Source of the DNA: PWXP01 sp040772845
Lineage (GTDB): Bacteria; Planctomycetota; Planctomycetia; Pirellulales; Thermoguttaceae
Assembly: GCA_040772845.1 (NCBI GenBank)
Contig: JAXGXG010000001.1
Coordinates: 124,001-188,000, forward strand
Length of the DNA stretch: 64,000 nucleotides
Reading direction: 5' to 3'
The notes under the pieces were generated by a model. It was not told the DNA's origin. It was given only the letters and a program-made list of their open reading frames with translations, and did not search any database. This document shows positions 24,060 through 33,209 of this stretch, one piece after another. The position numbers and the translations under genes are program-made. The first letter of the stretch is position 1. The number at the start of each line of letters is the position of its first letter.

Positions 24060-25292
24060 TCAGCCAGGGGCAGCCCCGGATGGGCCTCCGCCCGTCCGTG
24101 TCTTCCCGGCCCGCTCGCTCTGGCGGTATTCCAGCGGCGTCATGCCGGTCACTCGCTTGAAGGCAAGTCGCATCTGCGCCGCGCTGGAGAATCCGCAAGC
24201 CCTGACCACACTGTGGAACTTGAGCTTGTCCGGAGTGACCAGTAGTTGCTTGGCCCGTTCGATTCGCGTCCGATTCAAGTAGTCGTAGGGCGAGCAGCCG
24301 AGCATCTGCTGGAAACGAATCTCCAGCTTGCGGCGAGAAATCGAGGTGGCCTTCACCAGCCGGTCGATGCCAAATGGCTCGTTCAGGTGATCATGGATGA
24401 AATGAAGGGCGGCGGCCAGGTGCGGATCTTCGACGGCGATCGTGTCGGTCGACTGCCGAGCAACAACGCCGGCCGGCGCGACCGGCAGGTCGTCCGGTAC
24501 CGAGAGGCCGTCCATCAGGCGATCCAATGCGGCGGCCGTTTCGAATCCCAACCGCCACGAGTCGCGCACAACGCTACTCAGCGTCGGCCGGCAGAACTCG
24601 CAGAGCGTGGGGTCGTCTTCCATGCCGATCACGGCGACATCGTGGGGGATATGCAGGTTCAGGCGCCCGCATTCCTCCATGAGGACGCGGGCGCGGTAGT
24701 CTTGGACGGCCAGGATCCCGACCGGCCGCTGGAGCTGTTTGAGCCAGCCGACGAGCAGCTTGGTCCGCTTCTGCCAACTGGCCCATCGCCCGCAGTCCTG
24801 GGGCACCTGCAACACGTCGCACGTCGCGCCCGCCTGCTGGGCTCGCTCGGCGAATCCGCGGCATCGCTCTTCGGAAAACCAGAAGCCCTGGAGTCCGTAG
24901 TAGGCGAGTCTCTGGAATCCGCGTCCGAGGAGATGTTCGGCTGCCAGGCGTCCCATGGCATAGTGGTCGGGTCGGACTCGTGGGATGCCCGTGTCTCGTA
25001 GCGTCGATGCGCCGTTGAGCACCGGGATGCGCAGCCGCCGCGCCATGTGGATGTCGGCCTGGTTGAGAATGGCGGCGAAGACTCCGTCTCCGGGCCAACC
25101 ACGGAGGTCGGCGAGGGTGAGCGCCTTCTCCCCAGCGCCTATTAGCGAGGGGGGGCTGGTTGTTAACGACCAGCCCCCATGCTCTTGACCATAGTCCATG
25201 ACTCCGCGGAGGAAGATCGTCATGTGTGGCACGGCCAGCGGATAGGCAATTGCCACGAGTCGTCGGACTTTCATTGCATCGCGAGTAGGCAT
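24060..25292 (-). CDS. XylR-like AraC-family transcriptional regulator
   Basis: 410 residues from the Met of MPTRDAMKVRRLVAIAYPLA (26 residues into the open frame; the Met of MKVRR, 25274, is another option). Residues ~10-280 form a LacI/periplasmic-binding-like sensor (YPLAVPHMTIFLRGVMDY, DHYAMGRLAAEHLLGRGF, VLMEECGRLNLHIPHDVAVI). The last ~110 residues are an AraC HTH pair (FGIDRLVKATSISRRKLEIR, RAKQLLVTPDKLK). XylR-like regulators bind a sugar and activate sugar genes; the obvious target is the oxidoreductase downstream. Divergent from the PEP-CTERM gene at 25710. Confidence 0.85.
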   Translation of the reverse strand: MPTRDAMKVRRLVAIAYPLAVPHMTIFLRGVMDYGQEHGGWSLTTSPPSLIGAGEKALTLADLRGWPGDGVFAAILNQADIHMARRLRIPVLNGASTLRDTGIPRVRPDHYAMGRLAAEHLLGRGFQRLAYYGLQGFWFSEERCRGFAERAQQAGATCDVLQVPQDCGRWASWQKRTKLLVGWLKQLQRPVGILAVQDYRARVLMEECGRLNLHIPHDVAVIGMEDDPTLCEFCRPTLSSVVRDSWRLGFETAAALDRLMDGLSVPDDLPVAPAGVVARQSTDTIAVEDPHLAAALHFIHDHLNEPFGIDRLVKATSISRRKLEIRFQQMLGCSPYDYLNRTRIERAKQLLVTPDKLKFHSVVRACGFSSAAQMRLAFKRVTGMTPLEYRQSERAGKTRTGGGPSGAAPG

Positions 25293-25709
25293 CTGGAAGC
25301 TCCTTGGCGCTGGGCAGCCCCCGTGAGCCAGCCAAGCGTCCCCGGATTGCCGTATTTTCAGCGTGCGCAAAATTGCTTCGGGTTGCGCAATTCAACCATT
25401 GCTTTGCGAGAGCCAACCATCTATGCTAGTTCAAGGCCGAGTCCTTGAAAAGGGAGAAATTGGCTCTTCTCCTCGTTGCAATTGGTTGCGTGGAGAGTCA
25501 ACCTCTCGGCAGGGCAACGCGCAGGGGCTTTGGGAAAAGGGGGCAGTCGCCTTCCATCTCGCGTTTGCAGCAAACAGGAACCGCAACAAAGGGGAGCCAG
25601 TCCGCATTTTCGGACAGCGTCTCCGCTGGAGGCGTCCGGAAGCGCGCGTCGCGCGCAGTTCGATACCCGAGCTTTCTGATTGGCTCCAAATCACGAAGGG
25701 GGTACTGCT
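25293..25709. other. Divergent intergenic region
   Basis: Between the regulator (-) and the PEP-CTERM gene (+). It must hold both promoters, but no clear -35/-10 pair stands out. GAAGGGGG (25695-25702) precedes ATG 25710 and acts as its ribosome binding site. Confidence 0.4.
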
Positions 25710-26456
25710 ATGATCAGGTTGAGAGTATTCATCGTGTCGGCCGTTGTGTGTTCTGTCTGCGCCGCGGGGGCCGTGGCCGGATTGATCGAGAACGGCGATT
25801 TCGAATCGGTGACCGCTGGGAAGTTCGATTCGTGGAACTACGCGGTGGACAAGACGGTGGCCGACGCCTCCACCGCGCCGGCGGTCCTTGAAGGAACCTA
25901 CAGTGCGAGGTTGATACCGGGGCTTACGGATGGCGGTGTGCTGAATCAAACGGTCAGCGCCGTTGGCCTCTCGGATTTCAAGATTGATTTCGACTTCGCC
26001 GTGTTGCCTTCGCCTGGCGGCACTAACAAGCGGACGCTTGGGATATCGTCCAACGGCGACGTGGCCAACGTGGCCGTGTATTACACCGCGAGTGGCGCGG
26101 AGCTTAATTTCTACAGCGGTTCGAGCTGGCTGCCAACGGGTTTGCTCGTTGCCACCACGCCGAACTGGAATACGACGCCGGTCATCAACCATCTTACGCT
26201 GGAAGGGACGGACTACGGAACCCAGGATGCATCGCTTGTGGTGACTCTTACAGGCGGTGTGGTGGATGGGACATATACGAATACATCGAATGGCTCGAAA
26301 ACGGCCGGGCTTTCGACCTTCGGTTTCTTCGGGCACTATCGCGATACGGCTTTCCTGGTCGACAACGTATCCGTTGTTCCCGAGCCGTCCACGGGTGTGT
26401 TGCTTGCCATGGTCCTGGCGGGACTGCTTGGCTGCATTCGGCGAAGGCGAGCGTAA
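25710..26456 (+). CDS. PEP-CTERM sorting domain protein
   Basis: 248 residues starting MIRLRVFIVSAVVCSVCAAG, a signal peptide cut near VAGLIENG. The mature part begins LIENGDFESVTAGKFDSWNY, the common opening of secreted beta-sandwich (carbohydrate-binding-like) modules, and ends with VPEPSTGVLLAMVLAGLLGC and RRRR, the PEP-CTERM signal. The start is the ATG after a purine-rich RBS; the longer frame is not supported. The gene is the first of a run with the DUF1559, lipoprotein and di-heme genes (21-bp gap to the next). Confidence 0.85.
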   Translation: MIRLRVFIVSAVVCSVCAAGAVAGLIENGDFESVTAGKFDSWNYAVDKTVADASTAPAVLEGTYSARLIPGLTDGGVLNQTVSAVGLSDFKIDFDFAVLPSPGGTNKRTLGISSNGDVANVAVYYTASGAELNFYSGSSWLPTGLLVATTPNWNTTPVINHLTLEGTDYGTQDASLVVTLTGGVVDGTYTNTSNGSKTAGLSTFGFFGHYRDTAFLVDNVSVVPEPSTGVLLAMVLAGLLGCIRRRRA

Positions 26457-26477
26457 CCGGCAAAGGCGAGGAAACCG

Positions 26478-27395
26478 ATGGATTGCCGCAATCTCAACGC
26501 ACGCATATCGAAGACCCGCGGTTTCACGTTGGTTGAACTGCTTGTGGTCATTACGATTATCGGCATTCTGATTGGGCTGCTTCTGCCGGCGGTGCAGGCG
26601 GCGCGTGAGGCGGCGCGCCGAATGCAGTGCAGCAACAACGTGCGGCAGATGGGGCTGGCCATGCACAACTACGCCACTGCCTGGCGGGAGTATTTCCCTG
26701 CGGGCAATACGGGCGCGTTGAACCGGTGGAAGCCAGGACTCTGGTCGTTGCTGCTTCCGTACCTGGAGCAGCAGGCCCTGTACGACCGGCTCGACATGAC
26801 CGGCGCGACCGATACGATTGACGACGAGGACAACAAGTACACGGTCATTCCGATGTACCTGTGTCCTTCGTGGCCGCATCCGGCCGTCTATCGCGACATG
26901 TCGCCGCGCTGGATCAACGGGGCGATCGTCACCTATCGAGGCACGTGCGGCGCGTATCCCACCGTGAAGCCGTACACGGATTTGCAGGATGGGAAATGCC
27001 CGCAGAATGGCATGTTCGGCATGAATTGGGCTCGCCGGATCGCCGAGGTGAAGGACGGTCTGAGTAACACGATTGCAATGGGCGAGTTTGTTCAGATGGA
27101 TCGGACCGGGACCTACGCCTCGCCGCCGGGGAACACGCGGCCGTGGATCCTGGGCTCCAGTTGGACCATGGGCATGTACGGCTGCATGGTGGTCGAGTAT
27201 CCGATCAATGTCGACGTGGACCGCTTCGGCGAAGGCATTCCGGGCCACTGGCTCCCCATGGGCAGCCACCATCCCGGCGGAATGAACGCATTGGTGGCCG
27301 ATGGCAGCGTTACATTTGTATCCGATAGCATCCGACTGGAGACGTACAGGCAATTGGCAACCGTGGCTGGCGGAGAGCCGGTCAGCTTGCCGTGA
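26478..27395 (+). CDS. DUF1559 protein with prepilin-type N-terminus
   Basis: 305 residues. The N-terminus carries RGFTLVELLVVITIIGILIG, the prepilin cleavage/methylation motif (Gly-Phe-Thr-Leu with Glu at +5), followed by LLPAVQAAREAARRMQCSNN, the hallmark of Planctomycetes DUF1559. The C-terminal part has FGMNWARRIAEVKDGLSNTI and HHPGGMNALVADGSVTF, also typical. The protein should be processed by a prepilin peptidase and form a type IV pilin-like surface structure or act as a secreted adhesin; the function in the family is unproven. Same operon as the PEP-CTERM gene. Confidence 0.95.
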   Translation: MDCRNLNARISKTRGFTLVELLVVITIIGILIGLLLPAVQAAREAARRMQCSNNVRQMGLAMHNYATAWREYFPAGNTGALNRWKPGLWSLLLPYLEQQALYDRLDMTGATDTIDDEDNKYTVIPMYLCPSWPHPAVYRDMSPRWINGAIVTYRGTCGAYPTVKPYTDLQDGKCPQNGMFGMNWARRIAEVKDGLSNTIAMGEFVQMDRTGTYASPPGNTRPWILGSSWTMGMYGCMVVEYPINVDVDRFGEGIPGHWLPMGSHHPGGMNALVADGSVTFVSDSIRLETYRQLATVAGGEPVSLP

Positions 27396-27509
27396 GCACT
27401 AAGGGCCATGGTCGATCGGCTCGTGTGTGTTCTGCGCGATTGCCGGTACGTTCCGGTCCGACAACGGTTCGCCGTTTCAGAGGTGACATCATTTGAAAGA
27501 GTCCGAGCC

Positions 27510-27977
27510 ATGCAAACATCGATGGTGCTTTCACGGTTGCACGGAATCCGGCCGACTTGGGGCTTCCTCCTGGCGTTGCTATCGGCGGTCGCCATGAGTT
27601 CGGCCGGTTGCGGGAAAGAGGACCGGGAGCTAGCGCCGCTTGCCGGCAAGGTGATGTACGAAGGTGAGCCGCTGCGGTTCGGGGCCGTGGTGTTCGAACA
27701 TGAATATGGCCAGCCGGCCACGGCCGCCATCCAGCCGGACGGCGCCTTCGAGTTGGTCACGCGCGGCGAAGCCGCGGGGACCGTCGTGGGAACGCGTCGG
27801 GTCCGAATTGCCTGCTACGAGGGGCAGAATCCCTCGCGAAGGTCCGGCTCCGACGGACCGGCCGAACTTGGACGGTCATTGATTCCGGAAAGGTATACAT
27901 CGTTTGAGACCAGCGGTCTTGTCGTTGAAGTCCGCCCAGGGGCCAACGAACCGGTCGTGTTGAACTTGAAGAAGTAA
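27510..27977 (+). CDS. Small lipoprotein, carboxypeptidase-regulatory-like
   Basis: 155 residues from ATG 27510 (the frame is open to 27408 but the residues before MQTSMVLSRL do not look coding). A lipobox-type signal is present: SAVAMSSAGCGKEDRELA with Cys after SAG. The rest (LAGKVMYEGEPLRFGAVVFE, EHEYGQPATAAIQPDGAFEL) matches the beta-sandwich found in small lipoproteins next to DUF1559 genes in Planctomycetes. It ends 12 bp before the di-heme gene. Function unknown. Confidence 0.75.
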   Translation: MQTSMVLSRLHGIRPTWGFLLALLSAVAMSSAGCGKEDRELAPLAGKVMYEGEPLRFGAVVFEHEYGQPATAAIQPDGAFELVTRGEAAGTVVGTRRVRIACYEGQNPSRRSGSDGPAELGRSLIPERYTSFETSGLVVEVRPGANEPVVLNLKK

Positions 27978-27988
27978 AAGGACATCCC

Positions 27989-30900
27989 ATGCATCGCATA
28001 TTCCTGTCGTGCAGCGTTCTGATTGCCTTGACCACGTCGGTCTTCTCTCAGCAATACAGCGAGGAGGACATTCAGACGCGTCATACGCGTCCCTATCCGG
28101 TGGCTCGCCTGCACCGCGACTGGATGTACCAGGACCATGGTTTGAAGGTGGCCGACTGCTTTGTCGCCGCGACGGGTAACGATGTTGAGCAGGGGATGGT
28201 GCGAAAGGTGCTGGGCGAGTTGAAGGCGCGCGACGTCGCGGTCGATGATTTCGAGAAGGCGCTCGTCGCCCTTGTAGAGGGGAAGATGCCGGGGAGGGAT
28301 CCGGCATGGAAGGACCTTTACTTGCAGGCGTGCGAGGCGCGGCGCAAGCAGCGTCTGAAGGTATTCAACATACACCCGCGTGAGTTCGTGTACGCCAAGC
28401 ACTTCGTGTTCGGCGATGCCCAGGCGATGTTCGCCATGACGGACCACCTTACGGACGCGATCTTCCGCGAGTGCGGTGCGGATTATCGCATGGGATCCCA
28501 ACTCTGCCGGATGACCATTGGCGAGGAGGGTGCCGTCTCTACCGAAGTGCTTTTCGACTGCCCGGAGGGTGTCGTTCGCGATCCGTGCCTTTCGTACGAC
28601 GGGAAAACGTTGGCCTTCTCGATGCGGCGGACCGATCACGACGGAGGCGACGATTTCCACCTTTACCGGATGGACCTCGGAGACCGAAGCGTTCAGCAAA
28701 TCACGTTCGGAACCGGCACGGCCGATATGGAGCCCCAGTGGCTGCCAAACGGCCAGTTGATTTTCACATCCACCCGCTGCGTGATCTCCGCCCCGTGCTG
28801 GTGGTCGAGCGTGTGCAACCTGTTCACGTGCGACGCCGAGGGACGCTATATTCGGCGACTTGCCGTCGATCACGGCCATACGGTGTTTCCCCATCTGATG
28901 CATGACGGGCGCGTCATCTACACGCGCTGGGAATACTCCGACCGCACGGCCGGCTACCTGCACAGCCTGTTCGTGATGAATCCGGACGGGACGAACCAGG
29001 CGGAGTTTTACGGGAACAATTCGCAGTTTCCGGCGGCGTTGCTTCATGCGCGAAGCGTGCCGAGTTCGACCATGGTCATTGCAATCGAGGGAGCGCATCA
29101 CATCGACCAGCGTGGCAAACTGATTATGATCGACCGGAAAAGTGGAACGCAAGCCGGCTTCGGAGTGAAATACCTTGCTCCGGAGAGAGAATATCCGTAC
29201 CAGGAGAGCTTGGGGACCGGCGGCAACATCGTTCATGGCACTGGAGGAGAGCAGTTCCAATACCCCTATCCACTCGATGAAGACAACTACGTGGTTAGCT
29301 ATTCGCCGGAGGGCGGTCCGATCCGCGGGCTGAAGGGGATTCGGGACGGCAAGGTGGGCAGTCCGGCCTTCGGCATCTACTGGATGCATCGCAATGGGCA
29401 GCGGGAACTGCTGATTTATGACCCGGTGATTTCCTCGGGCCAGCATGTGCCGACCAGCCATTCTTCCGCGCCGTTCCAGAAGGCGAGCACCGTGGATGAG
29501 CGTCAGGACACCGGCCGTTTCTATGTCCAGAATGTCTACTACGGCCCCGGCCTGAAAGGCGTCAGTCCAGGTACGGTGAAGAAGATACGCGTGGTCGGGC
29601 TGGACTATCGCGCCAAGGGCGCCCTGGCGCTGGGCCTGCATCCGTGGGGTGGCCATCAGACATCGCCGTGCGCAATCAACAATGGCAGCTATGACGTGAA
29701 GCACGTGCTGGGCACGGTGGACGTCGAGGAGGATGGAAGCTGTTGTTTCGAATGTCCCTCGCGCGTGCCGGTGCTCTTCCAGATGCTGGACGAGAAGGGA
29801 CGCATGGTGCAGAACATGCGAAGCTGGACCATGGTCTTGCCGGGCGAGACGTTTGCGTGTATCGGTTGCCACGAAGACAAACACGACACCTATATGGAGC
29901 ACCGTGCCGTGACGAAGGCCTTGGCCAGGCGGCCGCAGAAGATCAAGCCTTTCTTCGCACCGGGCGACGAGCCGGTCCAGGAGATGGAGCGGTTCCTGAC
30001 CGATTCGGAAAAACGCGCCGTGAAGTACCTCGGCACGAACGCTCCGCAGGCAATGGACGTTCCACGCGGGTTCAGTTATACGCGAGAAATCCAACCCATT
30101 TGGGATGAGCACTGCATAGGGTGCCATGCGGGCGACAAGAATCCCGACAAGAAGGACGTGCCGCTGAGCCTGCTGGGCGACTACCGGCCCATTACGAATC
30201 CGGAGATCTACAGTCGCGCAAAGTGGCGTCTGACGCACCGGATTTACGGGGCCAGCACCAAAGGGCACCCGGGACGCGCTTTCAGCGAGTCGTATATCAA
30301 CCTGACCGATTTCGGCTACAACGCAAGAATCCCGACGGCCGGGGCAGGTGGGAAGGCCGATGCGCGGGCCGACAAGGTCTACCTTGAGTACTTCGGAGGG
30401 AAACCGGAGAATGTCCCGAATCCGGATGCCGTGGGGTATAGCGCCGATGAATACGCAGGCGATGGAATCATCAACTGGCTGCACGTCTCCAGCGCGTGCG
30501 CCATGCTTCCGCCGTATGCCTATGGTTCCGCATCGAGTCCGTTGATGGATTACCTGGAACCGTCGCACTACGGCGTGCAACTCTCGCGGGAAGAGAAGGA
30601 AAGGGTCGCGTGCTGGATTGACCTGAATGTCCCGTTTGCCGGTTCCTGGATGGAGCTGAACTACTGGGATCAGCTCAATCATGCCGTCCACTCGGGGTTG
30701 ACTCCGTGGTACGTGTATCGCGACAAGATGCGGCAGATCTATCTGTACTTCGAAACGAAGCGGCTGAAGTACGCCGAGTTGGAACTGGAGCACATCGACA
30801 AGTATCTGCGGCACATCGATGACGGCGAGCAGTTCGAGCCCGGAGACTTCAGCCAATACGCGTTCGGCGGGCAAAGCGTGCAGAAGCAGTTTGTCGAGCA

Positions 30901-31441
30901 GTACGACAGCCTTCCGGTGACCGTGCCGATTCACGGCCTTTCAGAGGGGAAAGATGCCCGCGGCGGCTCCAATGTGGCCGGTAACCCCGCGCGAAACCTG
31001 GCGGTGAACGAGGACGCCTACGCCTATCATCTGCGTTCGTATCCGCGGGCGACGTCGAACTCGCACTATCGATATCGGCCGGAGTACTCTCCCCGTAATG
31101 CGATCGATGGGGATTACTCGCCGGAGAAGTACTGGCGACCGGCTCGCCGTACGGACGTTTGGCTGATGGTGGAGTTCGGGCGTGAAGTCGAAGCGGAGCA
31201 GGTGGTTCTCCGCCTGCACCGGCGCGATGGCCAGGACAAGACGTGGACCGGGGCCACGCTGGAGTTCTCCGACGGCGAGAGGATTGCCATCGAACTGAAG
31301 AATACGGCCGAGCCGCAGGTGTTTGCCTTTCCGAAGCGGAAGTGCACGTGGCTGAAGCTTGTCGATTTCCAGGAGAGTTTTCCGCTGGGCGACAACGGGA
31401 TCGTGGAGCTCGAGGTCCACGGGCAGGACGCAGGAGAATAA
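27989..31441 (+). CDS. Di-heme HZS-alpha-like protein with discoidin-like C-terminus
   Basis: 1150 residues with a signal peptide (MHRIFLSCSVLIALTTSVFS). Residues ~170-600 form a beta-propeller-like section with repeats of DGKTLAFSMRR, PNGQLIFTSTRC, MHDGRVIYTRWEY and MNPDGTNQ. Two heme motifs follow: CIGCH at residue 624 and CIGCH at 709. The C-terminal ~150 residues read like a discoidin/F5-8-type or CBM module (PEYSPRNAIDGDYSPEKYWR). Same core as the protein at 2-3466 but no SUMF1 domain. Good RBS (AAAAGGA). Last gene of the surface operon that begins at 25710. Substrate unknown; hydrazine synthesis is not implied. Confidence 0.85.
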   Translation: MHRIFLSCSVLIALTTSVFSQQYSEEDIQTRHTRPYPVARLHRDWMYQDHGLKVADCFVAATGNDVEQGMVRKVLGELKARDVAVDDFEKALVALVEGKMPGRDPAWKDLYLQACEARRKQRLKVFNIHPREFVYAKHFVFGDAQAMFAMTDHLTDAIFRECGADYRMGSQLCRMTIGEEGAVSTEVLFDCPEGVVRDPCLSYDGKTLAFSMRRTDHDGGDDFHLYRMDLGDRSVQQITFGTGTADMEPQWLPNGQLIFTSTRCVISAPCWWSSVCNLFTCDAEGRYIRRLAVDHGHTVFPHLMHDGRVIYTRWEYSDRTAGYLHSLFVMNPDGTNQAEFYGNNSQFPAALLHARSVPSSTMVIAIEGAHHIDQRGKLIMIDRKSGTQAGFGVKYLAPEREYPYQESLGTGGNIVHGTGGEQFQYPYPLDEDNYVVSYSPEGGPIRGLKGIRDGKVGSPAFGIYWMHRNGQRELLIYDPVISSGQHVPTSHSSAPFQKASTVDERQDTGRFYVQNVYYGPGLKGVSPGTVKKIRVVGLDYRAKGALALGLHPWGGHQTSPCAINNGSYDVKHVLGTVDVEEDGSCCFECPSRVPVLFQMLDEKGRMVQNMRSWTMVLPGETFACIGCHEDKHDTYMEHRAVTKALARRPQKIKPFFAPGDEPVQEMERFLTDSEKRAVKYLGTNAPQAMDVPRGFSYTREIQPIWDEHCIGCHAGDKNPDKKDVPLSLLGDYRPITNPEIYSRAKWRLTHRIYGASTKGHPGRAFSESYINLTDFGYNARIPTAGAGGKADARADKVYLEYFGGKPENVPNPDAVGYSADEYAGDGIINWLHVSSACAMLPPYAYGSASSPLMDYLEPSHYGVQLSREEKERVACWIDLNVPFAGSWMELNYWDQLNHAVHSGLTPWYVYRDKMRQIYLYFETKRLKYAELELEHIDKYLRHIDDGEQFEPGDFSQYAFGGQSVQKQFVEQYDSLPVTVPIHGLSEGKDARGGSNVAGNPARNLAVNEDAYAYHLRSYPRATSNSHYRYRPEYSPRNAIDGDYSPEKYWRPARRTDVWLMVEFGREVEAEQVVLRLHRRDGQDKTWTGATLEFSDGERIAIELKNTAEPQVFAFPKRKCTWLKLVDFQESFPLGDNGIVELEVHGQDAGE

Positions 31442-31465
31442 TCCGGGCCATGGGCTTGCGCCGGG

Positions 31466-32440
31466 CTATTTCCGCCCGGGCTGGCGCAGCATGGAGGGCA
31501 GGGCGGTTTGGGAAAACGGTTGCCAGTGGGCATCGATCTCGGCGGCAGTGGGGACGCCTGCGTGCGTCCATAGGCCGTATCGCAACCGCAGCGGTCGGCC
31601 CGGCTCGATGGTGATCGGTGCGGCGAATGTCAGGCAGACGCCCATCCAACCGTCGCTTCGCACGTGGAACGGCGTCGGATGGCCCGGATTGCTCGGGTGG
31701 TCCATCAGAGTAATGCCGCCCGTCGCTCCGGGGGCGGCCGGACCGCTGTAATCGACCCAGCGGGCCGGTTTGCGAAAGATGTCGGGCTCGCCGGCGCTGC
31801 CTTCGCTGTTGAGAATCCGCCCGCCGCCGTCGTGAACGCCGATGGTCTTGGCCATGCGCACGCCAATCATGCCGAAGGCCGTCTCTCCGAGGACCAGAGG
31901 CTCGTTGTCCGGGGCCCCCAACTGCATATCGATCAGCATGAGCCATTGCTCGGGCGAGTGCGGCTGGACCTCGATCCGCCGGCGTTCGAGCATGATCGTC
32001 TTGCCGTCGGCGTCCTGCCATGTGTTCACCGCGAGCAACCAGGCCGAGGCATCTCCGTCCTCGTATTGCTCGATCCGTTCGCACTTGATCTGCGGGCCGG
32101 GCCGATCTTCCCAGAAATTCACGCCTCCGACATTCTGGTGGGATATCCAGACCGAGTTGTGATGGCTGTGCGAGATGGGGTCCCGTGGATGCCCCATCCG
32201 CGTCAAGGAGCGTCCGGCGATGCCGTTCACTGGATACAGGAATGGCCGCTTGAGCGACGCGCCGAAATGGTAACGTGTCAGCTCTTTGCCCTGTTGCTCG
32301 AACGAAGCCTGATCGTACGGCAGCGGCAGCACCTGCACGTGGGGAACCGGACAGGCATTGGGCAACTCCGCTGCGATTAGGGCAGTCGCAACAGCATGGA
32401 TGAGAAACACGATAGACGCAAATGCAACGATTTTGTTCAC
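31466..32440 (-). CDS. DUF6807/PmoA-like secreted protein
   Basis: 324 residues from GTG 32440, preceded by GAGGTG, with a signal peptide (NKIVAFASIVFLIHAVATAL, cut near IAAE). The body matches the beta-sandwich family DUF6807: YHFGASLKRPFLYPVNGIAG, DPISHSHHNSVWISHQNVGG, EDRPGPQIKCERIEQY, MLIDMQLGAPDNEPLVLGET and WTHAGVPTAAEIDAHW. The frame continues upstream of the GTG but the residues there are not protein-like. The family is exported in Planctomycetes and linked to polysaccharide breakdown; its activity is not established. Convergent with the di-heme gene. Confidence 0.8.
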   Translation of the reverse strand: MNKIVAFASIVFLIHAVATALIAAELPNACPVPHVQVLPLPYDQASFEQQGKELTRYHFGASLKRPFLYPVNGIAGRSLTRMGHPRDPISHSHHNSVWISHQNVGGVNFWEDRPGPQIKCERIEQYEDGDASAWLLAVNTWQDADGKTIMLERRRIEVQPHSPEQWLMLIDMQLGAPDNEPLVLGETAFGMIGVRMAKTIGVHDGGGRILNSEGSAGEPDIFRKPARWVDYSGPAAPGATGGITLMDHPSNPGHPTPFHVRSDGWMGVCLTFAAPITIEPGRPLRLRYGLWTHAGVPTAAEIDAHWQPFSQTALPSMLRQPGRK

Positions 32441-32795
32441 GATACACCTCGTGTCTGCAAGGTTTGCCTGTCGTTTTTTTGGGAAAACGTCAGCGCGGTT
32501 AAGGGTACCATCGTTGGCGGACGTGGTCAACGACGTTGCATGAAGGGCCTCTGTTGGCCACGGCGCGTTGCGGTCGTAGGGGACAGGGCGGCTGGATGGG
32601 GCTGGAGAGGGTCTCGGACGCGGTTTGGATCGATTCGGACAGCTATCCGGATCAGGTTGGTCTTGCCGGAATTGCGAGGGAGATGACACTTTGCCACTTG
32701 CTGACTGGGATTTTGACTTCGTGTGGCTGCTGACCTAGAGTGATAGCAGGCTCGTGTTTCCCGAGCCGTCTCTCCTTATGGGCGAGGTTTGGATT
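32441..32795. other. Divergent intergenic region
   Basis: Separates the DUF6807 gene (-) from the Hpt gene (+). No gene. A short run TTTTTTT (32474-32480) is not preceded by a strong hairpin on the reading strands of the neighbours. GAGG (32783-32786) precedes ATG 32796. Confidence 0.4.
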
Positions 32796-33209
32796 ATGAA
32801 TCAACAGAGGGGTGCTTCAACGGCGGCCATATTCGACCGGCAAGAATTGGTTGCCCGGTGCATGGGCAATCTGGAGTTCGCCTGTCGGATTCTCGATAAG
32901 TTTCGGGTCCGCTTTCTGGAAGACTTCTGGAAGCTCAAGGAGGCGTGGCAGGTGGGGGATGCCGATTCGATTGCGAGCATCGCACATCGGTTGAAGGGGG
33001 CATCGGCGAACCTGGCCGCGCACGGCTTGCGAGACCGAGCGGCGACGATCGAAGACCTGGCGCGTCGCAAGGATCTGGCCGGAATTGCGTTCCATCTGGA
33101 ACAACTCGAGCGAGAGTGGTCAAGTTTTGACGAGTCTGTTTCGGCACTTGGCGATGAGGCAGGCTGTAATCCCATCTCGATGGAGAGAAGCCCGTGCGAG
33201 TCCTGGTAG
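32796..33209 (+). CDS. Stand-alone Hpt (histidine phosphotransfer) protein
   Basis: 137 residues from ATG 32796. The Hpt core is IASIAHRLKGASANLAAHGL, with the phospho-accepting His at residue 64, followed by DRAATIEDLARRKD and the last helix LEQLEREWSSFDE. No catalytic domain is attached. Its stop overlaps the start of the response regulator by 16 bp, which argues for translational coupling and a stoichiometric pair. In a His-Asp-His-Asp relay it would carry the phosphoryl group from the C-terminal REC of the hybrid kinase at 37189 to the REC domain at 33194. Confidence 0.85.
   Translation: MNQQRGASTAAIFDRQELVARCMGNLEFACRILDKFRVRFLEDFWKLKEAWQVGDADSIASIAHRLKGASANLAAHGLRDRAATIEDLARRKDLAGIAFHLEQLEREWSSFDESVSALGDEAGCNPISMERSPCESW

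Noticed and set aside
25431..27353. A 640-codon minus-strand frame opposite the PEP-CTERM and DUF1559 genes.
   Set aside because: The + strand carries unmistakable signal, prepilin and PEP-CTERM motifs; the other strand does not.
27815..30934. A minus-strand open frame of more than 1000 codons opposite the second di-heme gene.
   Set aside because: It is antisense to a clearly recognised protein with heme motifs; high GC explains the lack of stops.
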